Shown piece after piece: positions 24,207 to 32,738 of a stretch of DNA of 43,488 nucleotides; within the stretch, counting starts at the first letter, position 1; each line of letters begins with the position of its first letter. Made by a program: the position numbers and the translations under genes. The stretch is from positions 1 to 43,488 of the forward strand of contig CACWJS010000008.1 in the NCBI GenBank assembly GCA_902761275.1, in the 5' to 3' direction. Under the pieces are notes generated by a model. The model was not told the DNA's origin and did not search any database. It worked only from the letters and a program-made list of their open reading frames with translations. Source of the stretch: an uncultured bacterium (GTDB taxonomy: Bacteria > Verrucomicrobiota > Kiritimatiellia > RFP12 > UBA1067).

Positions 24207-25346
24207 CTATGTCGTTTCTCCCGTATCCGCCGCACCCCCCACTTGAGGCAGTTCGTCCAGCGTCACGCTGTCGAGCTCTTCCTCTTCCTTTTTGGCGTCC
24301 TGAAGCTGCTTGGCCCACTTGAGGACTTCCGCGACCGGCTCGATAAGCGAGTCGGGGATGAATTCCTCTATCCTGCCTTCGGCATATAGGGCGCGGGCGA
24401 GGGGGCGATCCTCCATAATCGGGATTCCGAGGGCAAGAGCCTCCTCGCGGATGATCTTCGCGATTGGCCCAGAACCGAGCGCGCAGATGCGCGGGAGCGG
24501 GGCCTCCTCTGCATTGAAGCGTATGCCCACGGCGAGACGCGTCGGGTTGGTGACGACGACATTTGCCTTCGAGACGGCCTGCCGCGGATCGGGCCCGTTC
24601 AGGATCTCGTCTCGGAACTGCCTCTGCGCCTGCTTGATTTCCGCAGACCCTTCCATCTCCTTGTATTCGCGCTTTACCTCGTCCTTCGTCATCATCATCT
24701 GCTTCGTGAAGTTGCGCCCCTGGAAGAGTCGGTCGACGATGGCGATCACTATGTAGCCGAAGGCCGTGTAGACGGCGAGTCGCTTCAGCATGAGCTTCAG
24801 GCACGGGAAGATGTCGTCAATAGTGCCGTAGCACATCGTGAGGAGTTCGGGAACGCTCGCCCAGATAATCTTGTAGAGCAGGTAGCTAAGGAAGCAGACC
24901 TTCACGATGTTCTTCAGGAACTCGAAGAGGTTCTTCATGCAAAAGATCTTCTTCGCCCCCTCGACGGGATTCAATTTCTCCATCTTCGGTATTAGCGGCT
25001 CAAAAGTGAAAAGAAAGCCGATCTGGGCGGTGTTGGCGGCAATGCCGATAACGGCTGCGACGAGGACGAAGATGAAGGAATGCTTGCAGATTACAAGCGC
25101 CGTCATCCCCATCGCCTGACCGGTGGCAGCGAAAGGATCGCCGCTCATGCGGTTCCCTATGTAGCCAAGAAGCATAGAGGCGTCGTCGACAAGCGCAATG
25201 CCCATCCAGCCGAGAAGCACGAACAACACGACGAGAATCGCCGTAGAGACGATGTCCTTGGAAGTGCACACCTGTCCCTTCTGCCGCGCGTCGCGCAGCT
25301 TCTTCTGGGTAGGCATCTCGGTCTTCTCGCCGCTCGACTCAGCCAT
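24207..25346 (-). CDS. sctU: T3SS export apparatus switch protein SctU (YscU/FlhB family)
   Basis: The protein has 379 residues. An N-terminal GEKTEMPTQKKLRDARQKGQV signature is followed by four membrane spans (about 32-55, 82-105, 142-165, 185-205) and a cytosolic domain with KDEVKREYKEMEG. The autocleavage site reads NPTR (N267-P268-T269-R270) where the family normally has NPTH. The remaining FlhB_C motifs are present (ICALGSGPIAKIIREEA, GIPIMEDRPLARALY). A roughly 30-residue acidic C-terminal extension follows the conserved domain. It controls the switch from needle to translocator/effector export in related systems. Immediately upstream of the ATG is octamer repeat DNA without a recognisable SD. 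Confidence 0.96.
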   Translation of the reverse strand: MAESSGEKTEMPTQKKLRDARQKGQVCTSKDIVSTAILVVLFVLLGWMGIALVDDASMLLGYIGNRMSGDPFAATGQAMGMTALVICKHSFIFVLVAAVIGIAANTAQIGFLFTFEPLIPKMEKLNPVEGAKKIFCMKNLFEFLKNIVKVCFLSYLLYKIIWASVPELLTMCYGTIDDIFPCLKLMLKRLAVYTAFGYIVIAIVDRLFQGRNFTKQMMMTKDEVKREYKEMEGSAEIKQAQRQFRDEILNGPDPRQAVSKANVVVTNPTRLAVGIRFNAEEAPLPRICALGSGPIAKIIREEALALGIPIMEDRPLARALYAEGRIEEFIPDSLIEPVAEVLKWAKQLQDAKKEEEELDSVTLDELPQVGGAADTGETT

Positions 25347-25349
25347 AGA

Positions 25350-25404
25350 TGGTTAGGTGGTTTAGTAGTTAGTTGGTTTAGTAGTTAGTTGGTTGGGTGG
25401 TTAA
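25350..25404. repeat. Octamer-type repeat tract
   Basis: Eight-base units GGTTAGGT/GGTTTAGT/AGTTAGTT/GGTTGGGT repeat seven times between the stop of sctT and the start of sctU. They occupy the place where the sctU ribosome-binding site should be. Confidence 0.85.
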
Positions 25405-25405
25405 A

Positions 25406-26185
25406 TTATCTGCCTAGAAGATTCTGGACTGGGGCGAGGATTTCTGTGTCCTTGGTGTACATCAGCATATCCATTATAAACGGAAGATAGACGATAAGCA
25501 TCGCGACGCCAAGCGCGGACTTGACGGGCATCGAGAGGAAGAACACGTTGAGCTGGGGCGCCGTGCGGTTTACGAGGCCGAGGCCGATCGTCGCGAGGAA
25601 CATCACGATGATCACGGGCGCGGAAATCACGACTGTGACTTTAAGCATGTTGTCTACGGTGCCAAGTATCTGCAAGGGCGCGCCGGGCGTAAAGGAAAGC
25701 CCGTCTACGAACACCGGCCAGATGGTGTAGCTCTTGTAGAGCGCCGCCAGCATAAGGAGCACTGCGCCGCTGACGAAAAACACGGTCGAGACTATCTGGG
25801 TAAAGAAAATGCCGGTAGTCGAGACCTGCGCCCCCGAAAGCGGCGAATACACCTCGCCCATCGTCGCGCCGCGCTGGTTGTCTATGAAGTTGCCTATGTT
25901 CTCCGCGACCCAAAAGGGAATAGAAGCAAAGAACCCGAGCAGAAACCCGATGATCGCCTCCTTGAAGGCGAGGATCGAAAACATCCAGAGATTCGGCTCG
26001 CCCGGCGGCATCTCGTTCTTTACAAACGGAATCACAAGACACGCGAAGCCAAACACGGCCACCCTTCTCGCAACGCCCGGGATCATCGAGTCCGCCAGCA
26101 CCGGACAGATGGCGAACGCCCCGCCGATTCTCGCCATGGCAAGAACCGCCGCAAGAATCCAGCGATGGAACTCAATATAGGGCAT
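25406..26185 (-). CDS. sctT: T3SS export apparatus protein SctT (YscT/FliR family)
   Basis: The protein has 259 residues with six or so hydrophobic spans. Characteristic segments are MARIGGAFAICPVL near the N-terminus, NIGNFIDNQRGATMGEVYSPLSGAQ in the central loop, and the hydrophobic SAPVIIVMFLATIGLGLVNRTAPQLNVFFLSMPVKSALGV toward the C-terminus. These match FliR/SctT throughout. Together with SctR and SctS it forms the export gate in the inner membrane. The ATG lies 3 bases after the sctS stop, so the two are translationally coupled. Length is typical (about 260). The stop codon lies at the edge of the octamer tract upstream of sctU. Confidence 0.96.
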   Translation of the reverse strand: MPYIEFHRWILAAVLAMARIGGAFAICPVLADSMIPGVARRVAVFGFACLVIPFVKNEMPPGEPNLWMFSILAFKEAIIGFLLGFFASIPFWVAENIGNFIDNQRGATMGEVYSPLSGAQVSTTGIFFTQIVSTVFFVSGAVLLMLAALYKSYTIWPVFVDGLSFTPGAPLQILGTVDNMLKVTVVISAPVIIVMFLATIGLGLVNRTAPQLNVFFLSMPVKSALGVAMLIVYLPFIMDMLMYTKDTEILAPVQNLLGR

Positions 26186-26188
26186 GGG

Positions 26189-26455
26189 CTACCGCAGCAG
26201 TGCGAAGTGAGTGAAGATGTCCTGGGTGTATAGAAGAAGAGTGGAGCCAAGCCACGACGCGCAGGCAAGGAGCGTGAGGGAAATCGCAATCAGCTTCACG
26301 GCGAAGCCAAGCGTCTGCTCCTGTATCTGAGTGAGTGCCTGCAGAAGCGAGACGATGATGCCGATCACCGTCGCCACCAGTATCGGAATCAGCGAGAGCC
26401 TGAGGATGATGATGAGACATGTTTTGGCGTAATCAAGTATTTGAGCTTGGCTCAT
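26189..26455 (-). CDS. sctS: T3SS export apparatus protein SctS (YscS/FliQ family)
   Basis: The protein has 88 residues, exactly the family length, with two membrane spans (about 15-40 and 52-78) joined by the loop QALTQIQEQTLGFAVKLI, the diagnostic SctS/FliQ motif. It is part of the SctRST export gate. GAAGGAG precedes the ATG despite the repeat tract just beyond it. It sits between sctR and sctT as in almost all T3SS operons. Confidence 0.96.
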   Translation of the reverse strand: MSQAQILDYAKTCLIIILRLSLIPILVATVIGIIVSLLQALTQIQEQTLGFAVKLIAISLTLLACASWLGSTLLLYTQDIFTHFALLR

Positions 26456-26459
26456 AACA

Positions 26460-26573
26460 CTCCTTCAAACCTTTCAACCATTCAACTTTTCAACCTTTCT
26501 ACTTTCAACATTACACTTTCAACTTTCAACTTTGCACTTTCAACTTTAAACTTTAAACTTTAAACTTTCAAAT
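26460..26573. repeat. TTTCAAC/ACTTTAA repeat tract, 8- then 7-base period
   Basis: About 110 bases between sctR and sctS. The part near sctS repeats every 8 bases (CCTTTCAA, CTTTTCAA) and the part near sctR every 7 (CTTTCAA, CTTTAAA). The sctR stop codon TGA lies at its edge. No other feature was seen in this gap. Confidence 0.9.
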
Positions 26574-27290
26574 CATGTACCCCTTCACAAGTCCCTGGAT
26601 GAGAAGCGTCCAGCCGTTGACCATGACGAACAGGAGCAGCTTAAACGGCAAGGAGATCGTCACCGGCGAGACCATCATCATGCCCATCGCGAGCAGGATG
26701 TTGGATACGATAATGTCGATAGCGATAAACGGCAAGTAGACGAGGAAGCCGATCTGAAACGCCTTTGTGAGCTCAGAGACGCAGAACGCCGGCAGGAGGA
26801 TTGCGAAGCTTTCGGGATCGACCACGGCCGGCTCGCCGTCCTTGCCCCAGAGCATCTCAGCAGTATTTATGAAGAAAGCCCTCTCGCGCGGCGCCGTGTG
26901 CTGTGAAAGAAACACCCTGAACGGCTCGGCCGCCTTTTCGATGTCTATCGTCGAAAGGTCAAGTTGCGCCGGCGCGGACTGCGCAGCCCCCGCCTGTCCC
27001 TGCCCGGCCGTAGCGGGCGCTGTTGCGGCAGCGGCGTTCCTTTGCTTTTGCGTCTCGGCGATTATACCCCACGACTCGCTCGCAACCGGCGCCATGATGT
27101 AGAACGTAAGAATCACGGCGAGCGCGTTTACGACCATGTTCGGCGGGATGGACTGGATGCCGAGCGCGTTTCGTATGAGCGAGATGACGACTACTATCTT
27201 CAAGTAGCTTGTCGCCACCATCGCCACAAGCGGAAGGAGCGACAGTCCTACGAGAACCAGTATAAGTGTAAATGGATCTGTTTGAAACAT
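26568..27290 (-). CDS. sctR: T3SS export apparatus protein SctR (YscR/FliP family)
   Basis: The protein has 240 residues. The N-terminal span LILVLVGLSLLPLVAMVATSYLKIVVVISLIRNALGIQSIPPNMVVNALAVILTFYIMAP is the SctR/FliP signature region. The C-terminal half has AFCVSELTKAFQIGFLVYLPFIAIDIIVSNILLAMGMMMVSP, also diagnostic. A periplasmic loop between the halves is enlarged by an Ala/Gln-rich insert (about 84-118). It forms the core of the export gate with SctS and SctT. The ATG at 27288-27290 lacks a clear SD because heptamer repeats lie directly upstream. The stop is provided at the beginning of the next repeat tract. Confidence 0.96.
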   Translation of the reverse strand: MFQTDPFTLILVLVGLSLLPLVAMVATSYLKIVVVISLIRNALGIQSIPPNMVVNALAVILTFYIMAPVASESWGIIAETQKQRNAAAATAPATAGQGQAGAAQSAPAQLDLSTIDIEKAAEPFRVFLSQHTAPRERAFFINTAEMLWGKDGEPAVVDPESFAILLPAFCVSELTKAFQIGFLVYLPFIAIDIIVSNILLAMGMMMVSPVTISLPFKLLLFVMVNGWTLLIQGLVKGYMI

Positions 27291-27295
27291 GGCGA

Positions 27296-27432
27296 GTAGG
27301 AGTTGGAGTTCAGAGTTGGAGTTGGAGAGTGGTGGGGGAATTTTTAGTTGGAGTTCAGAGTTGGAGTTGGAGAGTAGAGGTTTAGGGGTCAGGGGTTAGG
27401 GGTCAGGGGTCAGTAGTTAGGGGTTAGGGGGT
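27296..27432. repeat. Heptamer tract (AGTTGGAG / GGGGTTA types)
   Basis: A 137-base tract between sctQ and sctR. The sctQ-proximal half on the minus strand consists of CCCCTAA/CCCCTGA heptamers, so nearly every unit contains a stop codon. The sctR-proximal half is AGTTGGAGTTCAG-like. It carries the sctQ stop codon. No other feature is visible here. Confidence 0.9.
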
Positions 27433-28296
27433 GGTGGATTCGACGATGAATGCCGATTGGTCGCCAAGTCGGTCGAGAATGCCCGTCGCGACTGTCTTGG
27501 CGCCAAGAAGAAGCTTAAGCGGCCCAGACGGCTTGGCATCGGTGGTGCGCGGCGTATCTGCCGCGTCGAAGACCTCTCCAAGCGTGATCTCCTTCGGTTC
27601 GGCGTCGACGACGCGCACAAGCCCCCCTGCGGCGAAACGCGACACACCTCCCTCGCCAACCGCAAAGCGCCCATCAACGATAAGCCCCGTCGGAACAGTG
27701 CCTATTTCCGGCAAAAGCACCGCGTCGCCCACTTCAAGCCCGTCGATATCCGTCTGCGGAAGTGCAAACGCGGCGTATTCCGTCACAACGCGAAGCGATG
27801 TCGAGCGAATCGACTCGTGCGAGAGGTCGAGATTTCTGAGGTTGCCTATTGCGGACACAACGGCAGGCGTGCGTGTAATCGCAAACACTATGTCATCAAC
27901 CTGTGCGACAAGAGTTCGCCCGTCAGGACTATCGGGCGTCGCAAGCCCGACGAGCTTTAGCCGCTTGTGGACGGCGTTTTCAATTAGCTGAAAGACTGTG
28001 CCTGCGTCTTTTTCGACAAGCGCAAGCAAGATTGGCTCTGGAACGTCGGCACGGCTATCCCAAACTGCTTCCAGCTCTGTGAAGCGAGGGGAGCGACCGA
28101 GGGAGAGAACGTGCGCTTCGTCATCGAGTGTTATCGAGAGAGAGATTGCATCTGCGGGGGGCGTCGCGCCGAGAACAAGCGTCGTGCTCTCGTCGCCAAG
28201 CCGGCACGGCATCGCGAACGCAGGCGAGTCGACTATTGCCTCGGCATCAAGCTTAGTCCACTGCGGGAGCGCAGACAGTATCTCAAACGGTTTCAT
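27424..28296 (-). CDS. sctQ: T3SS cytosolic ring (C-ring) protein SctQ, probably C-terminally shortened
   Basis: The protein has 290 residues. The N-terminal 180 residues are divergent, as usual for SctQ. A SpoA domain is recognisable at about 190-250: the core TDIDGLEVGDAVLLPEIG then RFAVGEGGVSRFAAGGLVRVVD. Family members carry a second SpoA domain at the end. Here only the beginning of one may be present (GPLKLLLGAKTVATGILDRLGDQSAF) before the protein stops inside the repeat tract at 27424. It would form the sorting platform with SctK and SctL. Its start overlaps sctP by 14 bases. The position between sctP and sctR supports the call more strongly than sequence alone. Confidence 0.83.
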   Translation of the reverse strand: MKPFEILSALPQWTKLDAEAIVDSPAFAMPCRLGDESTTLVLGATPPADAISLSITLDDEAHVLSLGRSPRFTELEAVWDSRADVPEPILLALVEKDAGTVFQLIENAVHKRLKLVGLATPDSPDGRTLVAQVDDIVFAITRTPAVVSAIGNLRNLDLSHESIRSTSLRVVTEYAAFALPQTDIDGLEVGDAVLLPEIGTVPTGLIVDGRFAVGEGGVSRFAAGGLVRVVDAEPKEITLGEVFDAADTPRTTDAKPSGPLKLLLGAKTVATGILDRLGDQSAFIVESTTP

Positions 28297-30235
28297 TTAC
28301 CTTTCCTTTCCTGACTGAGACCGAGACCTGGCGGAAGGTGGCGACGTGCTCTGCGAGCGCCGTCTCGAGGCGCGGCATAGCTTCAGTCGCAAGTTTCGCG
28401 GCATTCTGCGTCGACGGGACGATTTCAACGGCGAGAGTTCCACTTTCAGACGAAAGGTGGATCTCCGACCCGTCAAGAACCTCTGGCTTTAGTCTCACGA
28501 TCATCTGGCCTTCGCCGCGCACGAGCGAGGGCGTAACGAGTATCTGGTCAGCGATTGCCTCGGCTACGTTATTCACTACTTCGATAATGGATTCGGTGCG
28601 CGCACTTGCCGTCGAAGCAGCGATCTCCTGCTGCGCAGCTGCCACGAAAGGCGCTTCACGGAGCGGTGCCGCGGCACGTGCTGATTCCTGAGAGAGATCG
28701 ATAACGACGACTTCTTCAGGAGCCGCAGTGCGCTTCGCGGCGACAACTGGCTTTGCCGAAACGACTTCAGATTTGGCAACTGGCGCTTCTGCAACGGATG
28801 CGGCAGGAGACTCAATGACTGGCGACTTGGCGACTGGCGCGGTGGGAGCAACAGGCGCTTCGACAACGGGCTTTTCAACGACAGGAGTCTCGACGACTTG
28901 CGCGACGGGCGCAGTTGGCGTTGCTGGTGCGACGGGCGCAACGGGCGCTGCGACAACGGGCTTTTCAACGACAGGAGTCTCGACGACTTGCGCGACGGGC
29001 GCAGTTGGCGTTGCTGGCGCGACGGGCGCAACTGGCGCTGCGACAACTGGATTCTCGACGACAGGAGTCTCGACAACTTGCGCAGCGGACGCGACGGGCG
29101 CAGTTGGCGTTGCTGCTACGGCTGGCGCGGCAACTGGCGCTTCGACAACGGGCCTTTCAACGACAATCACCTTGACGGCTGGCGTGACGGGCGCAGTTGG
29201 CGTTGTTGGCGCGGCGGGTGCCGCAACAGGCACTTCGACAACTCGCTTTTCAACGACAGGCGGCTCGATAACTTGCGCTATGGGCGTAGTTGGCGTTGCT
29301 GACAGGACTGGCGCAACGACCGGCTTTTCAACAACAACTTGCGCAACTGGCGCTTCGGCAACTCGCTTTTCAACGACAAGCGGCTCAACAACTGGCATGA
29401 CGGGAGCAGTTGGTGTCGTTGGCGCGGCAGGTGCTGCAACAGGAGCTTCGACAACTCGCTTCTCACCGACAACGGTCTCGACAACTTGCGCAACGGGCGC
29501 AGTTGGTGTTGTTGGCGCGGCGGGCGCGGCAACTGGCGCTTCGGCAACTCGCTTTTCAACGACAAGCGGCTCAACAACTGGCGTGACGGGAGCAGTTGGT
29601 GTCGTTGGCGCGGCGGGTGCCGCAACAGGCACTTCGACAACTCGCTTTTCAACGACAGGCGGCTCGACAACGTACGCCTTGATGACAGGCGACTTGACGA
29701 CTGTTGCCCTGACGACTGTTGCAGGTCGCGCGTCTGGTACGACAACTCGCTTTTCAACGACAGGCGGCTCGACAACGTGCGCGACGGGCGCAGTTGGCGT
29801 TGCTGGCGCGACGGGCACAACTTGAGTTTCGACGACAGGCTTTTCAACGACAGGAGTCTCGACAACGTGCGCGACAGGCGCAGTTGGCGTTGCTGGCGCG
29901 GCGGGCGCAACGGGCGCTTCAACAACGAGCTTTTCACCGACAAAAGCGTCGACAGCGGACGCTTCTGCGACGATTGCAGGTCGCACTGTTGGCGCCTGCG
30001 TCACTACAGACTTAGGTGCCTCGCTTGACGCTGACATATTTTGCGCAATGCTGTCCAACGCAAGGCGAATCGAAACTATCTCCGGCTTGTCACCAGACAT
30101 CGACGACAAAAAGCGTCCAAGCGCATCCGGCGAAGGGGGATTGAACGTCAACGGCGCAAGCCCGCTCGCGTCCGCGACGCGCAGAGAATCTGCGTCCGAG
30201 AAAATATCGCTAAATTGTATTGCACCCACTGTCAT
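28283..30235 (-). CDS. sctP: T3SS needle-length regulator SctP with about 12 ruler repeats
   Basis: The protein has 650 residues. Residues 1-98 are an ordinary N-terminus. Residues about 99-476 are a tandem array of Pro/Val/Ala-rich units of roughly 30 residues (pattern VVEKxVVExPVAxPAxPTxPTAPVxxVVE). Residues about 549-650 form a C-terminal export-switch domain related to FliK/YscP/HpaP (MIVRLKPEVLDGSEIHLSSESGTLAVEI, LETALAEHVATFRQVSVSV). In Yersinia, the length of YscP sets needle length, so the array is a natural ruler. The gene is preceded by sctO with a 4-base overlap and followed by sctQ with 14. The reverse strand of the repeats gives a false collagen-like ORF. Confidence 0.85.
   Translation of the reverse strand: MTVGAIQFSDIFSDADSLRVADASGLAPLTFNPPSPDALGRFLSSMSGDKPEIVSIRLALDSIAQNMSASSEAPKSVVTQAPTVRPAIVAEASAVDAFVGEKLVVEAPVAPAAPATPTAPVAHVVETPVVEKPVVETQVVPVAPATPTAPVAHVVEPPVVEKRVVVPDARPATVVRATVVKSPVIKAYVVEPPVVEKRVVEVPVAAPAAPTTPTAPVTPVVEPLVVEKRVAEAPVAAPAAPTTPTAPVAQVVETVVGEKRVVEAPVAAPAAPTTPTAPVMPVVEPLVVEKRVAEAPVAQVVVEKPVVAPVLSATPTTPIAQVIEPPVVEKRVVEVPVAAPAAPTTPTAPVTPAVKVIVVERPVVEAPVAAPAVAATPTAPVASAAQVVETPVVENPVVAAPVAPVAPATPTAPVAQVVETPVVEKPVVAAPVAPVAPATPTAPVAQVVETPVVEKPVVEAPVAPTAPVAKSPVIESPAASVAEAPVAKSEVVSAKPVVAAKRTAAPEEVVVIDLSQESARAAAPLREAPFVAAAQQEIAASTASARTESIIEVVNNVAEAIADQILVTPSLVRGEGQMIVRLKPEVLDGSEIHLSSESGTLAVEIVPSTQNAAKLATEAMPRLETALAEHVATFRQVSVSVRKGKVNETV
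28808..29943 (-). repeat. Tandem coding repeat of about 90 bases in sctP
   Basis: About 12 imperfect direct repeats of about 90 bases encode Pro/Ala/Val-rich 30-residue units. Several adjacent copies are nearly identical (for example the PVVEKPVVAAPVAPVAPAT copies near 28850-29040), pointing to recent duplication. Two units are irregular: one near 29700 carries an ATVVKSPVIKAYV insert and one near 29330 is rearranged. Confidence 0.88.
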
Positions 30236-30705
30236 ATCTCCGGCTTCCTTACTATAAAGTCCTCGAGCTCCCCCTCAGCCCTACGTTCCTGTTCATTGGC
30301 CTCGTTCTCCATCCAGACGGACTTGTGCTCCTCGATCTTCATCCTGTTCTTCATTGCAACCGCAAAATTCACCCTCGCTGTCTCGGCCGCGGCCTCACGA
30401 TCCTTGAGTTCCCCTTCCGCGCGCGTGACGTTGTCGGCCTTGAGAACGCCCTCCTCGTCAATTCTCGCCACGCCTTCGTTCGCGATGTCTATGCGATCAC
30501 GGCTCACGGGCCGACCGATTATCGCATCGTATATGCGCTCTCGCCGCTCCTCCTTCGTCCTCTCGTACTCGGCAAGCTCGTTCTTCCTCTCTTCAAGCTT
30601 GCGCTCCGCCTCTGCGACGGCCCGACGGGCAACGGTCAGTTCGCCCGCGGCTCGGTCTTCTCGCATTGCGCGTATGCGCAGCAGTGGCTGGAGGAAGTAT
30701 GACAT
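30232..30705 (-). CDS. sctO: T3SS stalk protein SctO (YscO family)
   Basis: The protein has 157 residues and is almost wholly charged alpha-helical coiled coil. A first helix is at about 5-55 (RIRAMREDRAAGELTVARRAVAEAERKLEERKNELAEYERTKEERRERIY), a turn around IIGRPVSRDRI, and a second helix about 85-150. This helical hairpin is the YscO/FliJ architecture that inserts into the ATPase ring and links it to SctV. Its place directly after sctN and before sctP is canonical. The ATG at 30703-30705 is preceded by heptamer repeats without SD. Its stop overlaps the sctP ATG (ATGA). Confidence 0.88.
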   Translation of the reverse strand: MSYFLQPLLRIRAMREDRAAGELTVARRAVAEAERKLEERKNELAEYERTKEERRERIYDAIIGRPVSRDRIDIANEGVARIDEEGVLKADNVTRAEGELKDREAAAETARVNFAVAMKNRMKIEEHKSVWMENEANEQERRAEGELEDFIVRKPEI

Positions 30706-30792
30706 AGGGGTCAGTTGTTAGGGGTCAGGGGTCAGTTGTATGGAGTTGGAGTTTAGAGTTGGAGTTGGAGATCAGTGGTTAGTGGTTAGTGG
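30706..30792. repeat. Heptamer tract between sctO and sctN
   Basis: Units GGGGTCA, GTTGTTA, GGAGTTG and AGTGGTT fill the whole 87-base gap between sctN and sctO. Nothing else is visible in the gap. Confidence 0.88.
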
Positions 30793-32121
30793 TTAGGAGA
30801 CGGCTTCCTTTAGTTTTTCGATTGTGTCGGCGTAGGCGGGCTTTTCGTCGAGGCCTTGTTTCAGGAACGCATTCACGGCTCCAATCTTCGCAACCGCCTC
30901 GTCGGTTTCGGGGTCTGTCCCCTTCTTGTACTCGCCGATCTTCAACAAGAGTTCTACTTCGGCGTACTTGGCAAGTAGCGAGCGGAGTTTCGAGGCAGCG
31001 GCCTTGTGGTCCTTCGGGATGATGGCGGACTGGCAGCGCGAGATCGACGCCAGTATGTCGATTGCCGGATAGTGGTTCTGCTGCGCGAGCTTGCGCGAGA
31101 GGATGATGTGTCCGTCGAGAATGGAGCGCGTCTCGTCGGCTATCGGCTCAGTCATGTCGTCACCTTCGACGAGAACAGTGTAGAGCGCGGTTATAGAACC
31201 CTTGGAAGAATTGCCCGCACGTTCCATTAGCTTTGGCAGCTCGGAAAAGACGCTCGGAGGGAAACCGCGCCTCGTCGGCGGCTCTCCTGCGGCAAGGCCG
31301 ATTTCGCGCTGCGCTCGCCCGAAGCGCGTCACGGAGTCCATAAGAAGAAGAACCCTCTTTCCCTTGTCGCGGAAGCTCTCCGCAATAGAGGTCGCGACAT
31401 ACGCCGCCTTGAGACGTTCCATAGCAGGACGGTCGGACGTCGATATGACGAGCACCGCCCTCTTCTGCCCCTCGGGGCCAAGGTCCTTCTCGATAAACTC
31501 CCTCACCTCGCGTCCACGCTCGCCGATAAGAGCAAGAACCGTGATGTCTGCCTCGGTGTTGCGAATGATAGACGCGAGCAGAGTCGACTTGCCTCCGCCA
31601 GCCGCAGCGAAAATCCCCATACGCTGCCCCTCGCCGCAGGTAAGAAGCCCGTCGATCGCGCGAATGCCAAGCGAAATGGGCTTGGAAATTATCTTGCGCT
31701 CAAGCGGAGACGGCGGCTCTGCGTATACAGGATAGTATCCGTCGGGACGAAGAATCCCCTTCTTGTCCAAGTCCATGGGGCGGCCAAGCCCGTCGAGAAC
31801 CCGACCAAGGAGATGATCCCCCACCGGAACCATCTGCACGTGCCGAGTTGGTATCACCTCGGTTTCGGCGGAAATGCCTATCATAGTTCCAAGCGCGGTC
31901 AAGAGGACTGCGTCGCGCGTAAAACCTACGACCTCGGCCTGAACCTCGACATCTTCCCACGGATTGCGCAGAAGACACACTTCGCCGATCTTAACGCCCG
32001 GTACGGACGCCTTGATTATGGTGCCGACTACCTGGATGACCTTGCCCTTGACGTCGATGGGCTGCGCGTCCTCGACGGCACGGTTTAGCACCTCAGGGAT
32101 ATAGTCGAACGGCGTTGACAT
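30793..32121 (-). CDS. sctN: T3SS ATPase SctN
   Basis: The protein has 442 residues, the usual length, from the ATG at 32119-32121, which overlaps the sctL stop (TGATG). A longer in-frame reading upstream is sctL in another frame and is not part of the protein. Motifs: Walker [11 protein letters not shown] at about 170, [12 protein letters not shown], Walker [41 protein letters not shown], and [23 protein letters not shown] with the catalytic-arginine region typical of F1-beta-like flagellar/T3SS ATPases. It unfolds and detaches substrates from chaperones at the cytosolic face. It is flanked by SctL (its regulator) and SctO (its stalk). Confidence 0.97.
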   Translation of the reverse strand: MSTPFDYIPEVLNRAVEDAQPIDVKGKVIQVVGTIIKASVPGVKIGEVCLLRNPWEDVEVQAEVVGFTRDAVLLTALGTMIGISAETEVIPTRHVQMVPVGDHLLGRVLDGLGRPMDLDKKGILRPDGYYPVYAEPPSPLERKIISKPISLGIRAIDGLLTCGEGQRMGIFAAAGGGKSTLLASIIRNTEADITVLALIGERGREVREFIEKDLGPEGQKRAVLVISTSDRPAMERLKAAYVATSIAESFRDKGKRVLLLMDSVTRFGRAQREIGLAAGEPPTRRGFPPSVFSELPKLMERAGNSSKGSITALYTVLVEGDDMTEPIADETRSILDGHIILSRKLAQQNHYPAIDILASISRCQSAIIPKDHKAAASKLRSLLAKYAEVELLLKIGEYKKGTDPETDEAVAKIGAVNAFLKQGLDEKPAYADTIEKLKEAVS

Positions 32122-32738
32122 CAATGCTCCTTGGCGATGTGCTTTTTTAGCGACCGTTCGATTGCGGCGAGCTGGCTCTCTACCGAAGCGTCGGCGACGC
32201 CTGCCTCGGTTTCGAGAACGCACGACGAGCCCTTGAGCCGCGGATCCTCCACAACGTCGAAAGTCTCGATCGTTGGAAACGTCGCGGTGAGCTCTGAAAC
32301 GCGCGCACGAACCGTCTCCACGAGTTCGGGCGCAACCTTGAGAGTGACCTGGCGCTGTGTGCGGATGACTGCAGCCATCGTCTTGCGTACGATCTGAATT
32401 ACCATCTCGCGGTCGCCGATCTCGGTTACGCACGACTTCAGTGCCTTCATCACGATGTCGGACATCTTCTCCTCGACGTTCTCCATGAACGCCACTGACG
32501 AATCCACGAGATCGAGCTTCTGCATCGCAATCTCGGTCTTGCCGTCGGCAATGCCCTTGTCGTAGCCCTTCTTCCGCTCCTCTTCGTAGGCGGCCTTCGC
32601 GTCTTCGCGGATCTGCGCGGCCTGCGCCTCCGCCGCGGCGACTATCTCGGCGGCCGAGCGGACGGTCGCGACGTCCGCGGCCTTTACGACGCGGCGGTCG
32701 GACTGCAGAACGAAGTCTCCCTTGTTTATCAGCAGCAT
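32121..32738 (-). CDS. sctL: T3SS ATPase regulator/stator SctL
   Basis: The protein has 205 residues. The N-terminus includes the short conserved stretch [27 protein letters not shown] long charged helix follows ([26 protein letters not shown]), and the C-terminal domain resembles the FliH/SctL V-type-ATPase-stator-like fold ([67 protein letters not shown]). It anchors SctN to SctQ in the sorting platform. The start overlaps the end of sctK by 10 bases and the stop overlaps the sctN start by 1. Confidence 0.94.
   Translation of the reverse strand: MLLINKGDFVLQSDRRVVKAADVATVRSAAEIVAAAEAQAAQIREDAKAAYEEERKKGYDKGIADGKTEIAMQKLDLVDSSVAFMENVEEKMSDIVMKALKSCVTEIGDREMVIQIVRKTMAAVIRTQRQVTLKVAPELVETVRARVSELTATFPTIETFDVVEDPRLKGSSCVLETEAGVADASVESQLAAIERSLKKHIAKEH

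Noticed and set aside
28728..29825. Plus-strand Gly/Ala/Thr-rich collagen-like frame (365 codons)
   Set aside because: It is the complement of the SctP tandem repeats; its GAT/STTG periodicity is produced by the 90-base coding repeats, and it has no start signals.
28808..29943. CRISPR array
   Set aside because: The repeats are contiguous, about 90 bases, coding and in frame, with no unique spacers and no cas genes.
32122..32433. N-terminal extension of SctN by 104 residues
   Set aside because: Arg-rich sequence that is sctL in another frame. The true ATG at 32119-32121 overlaps the sctL stop and gives the normal ATPase length.
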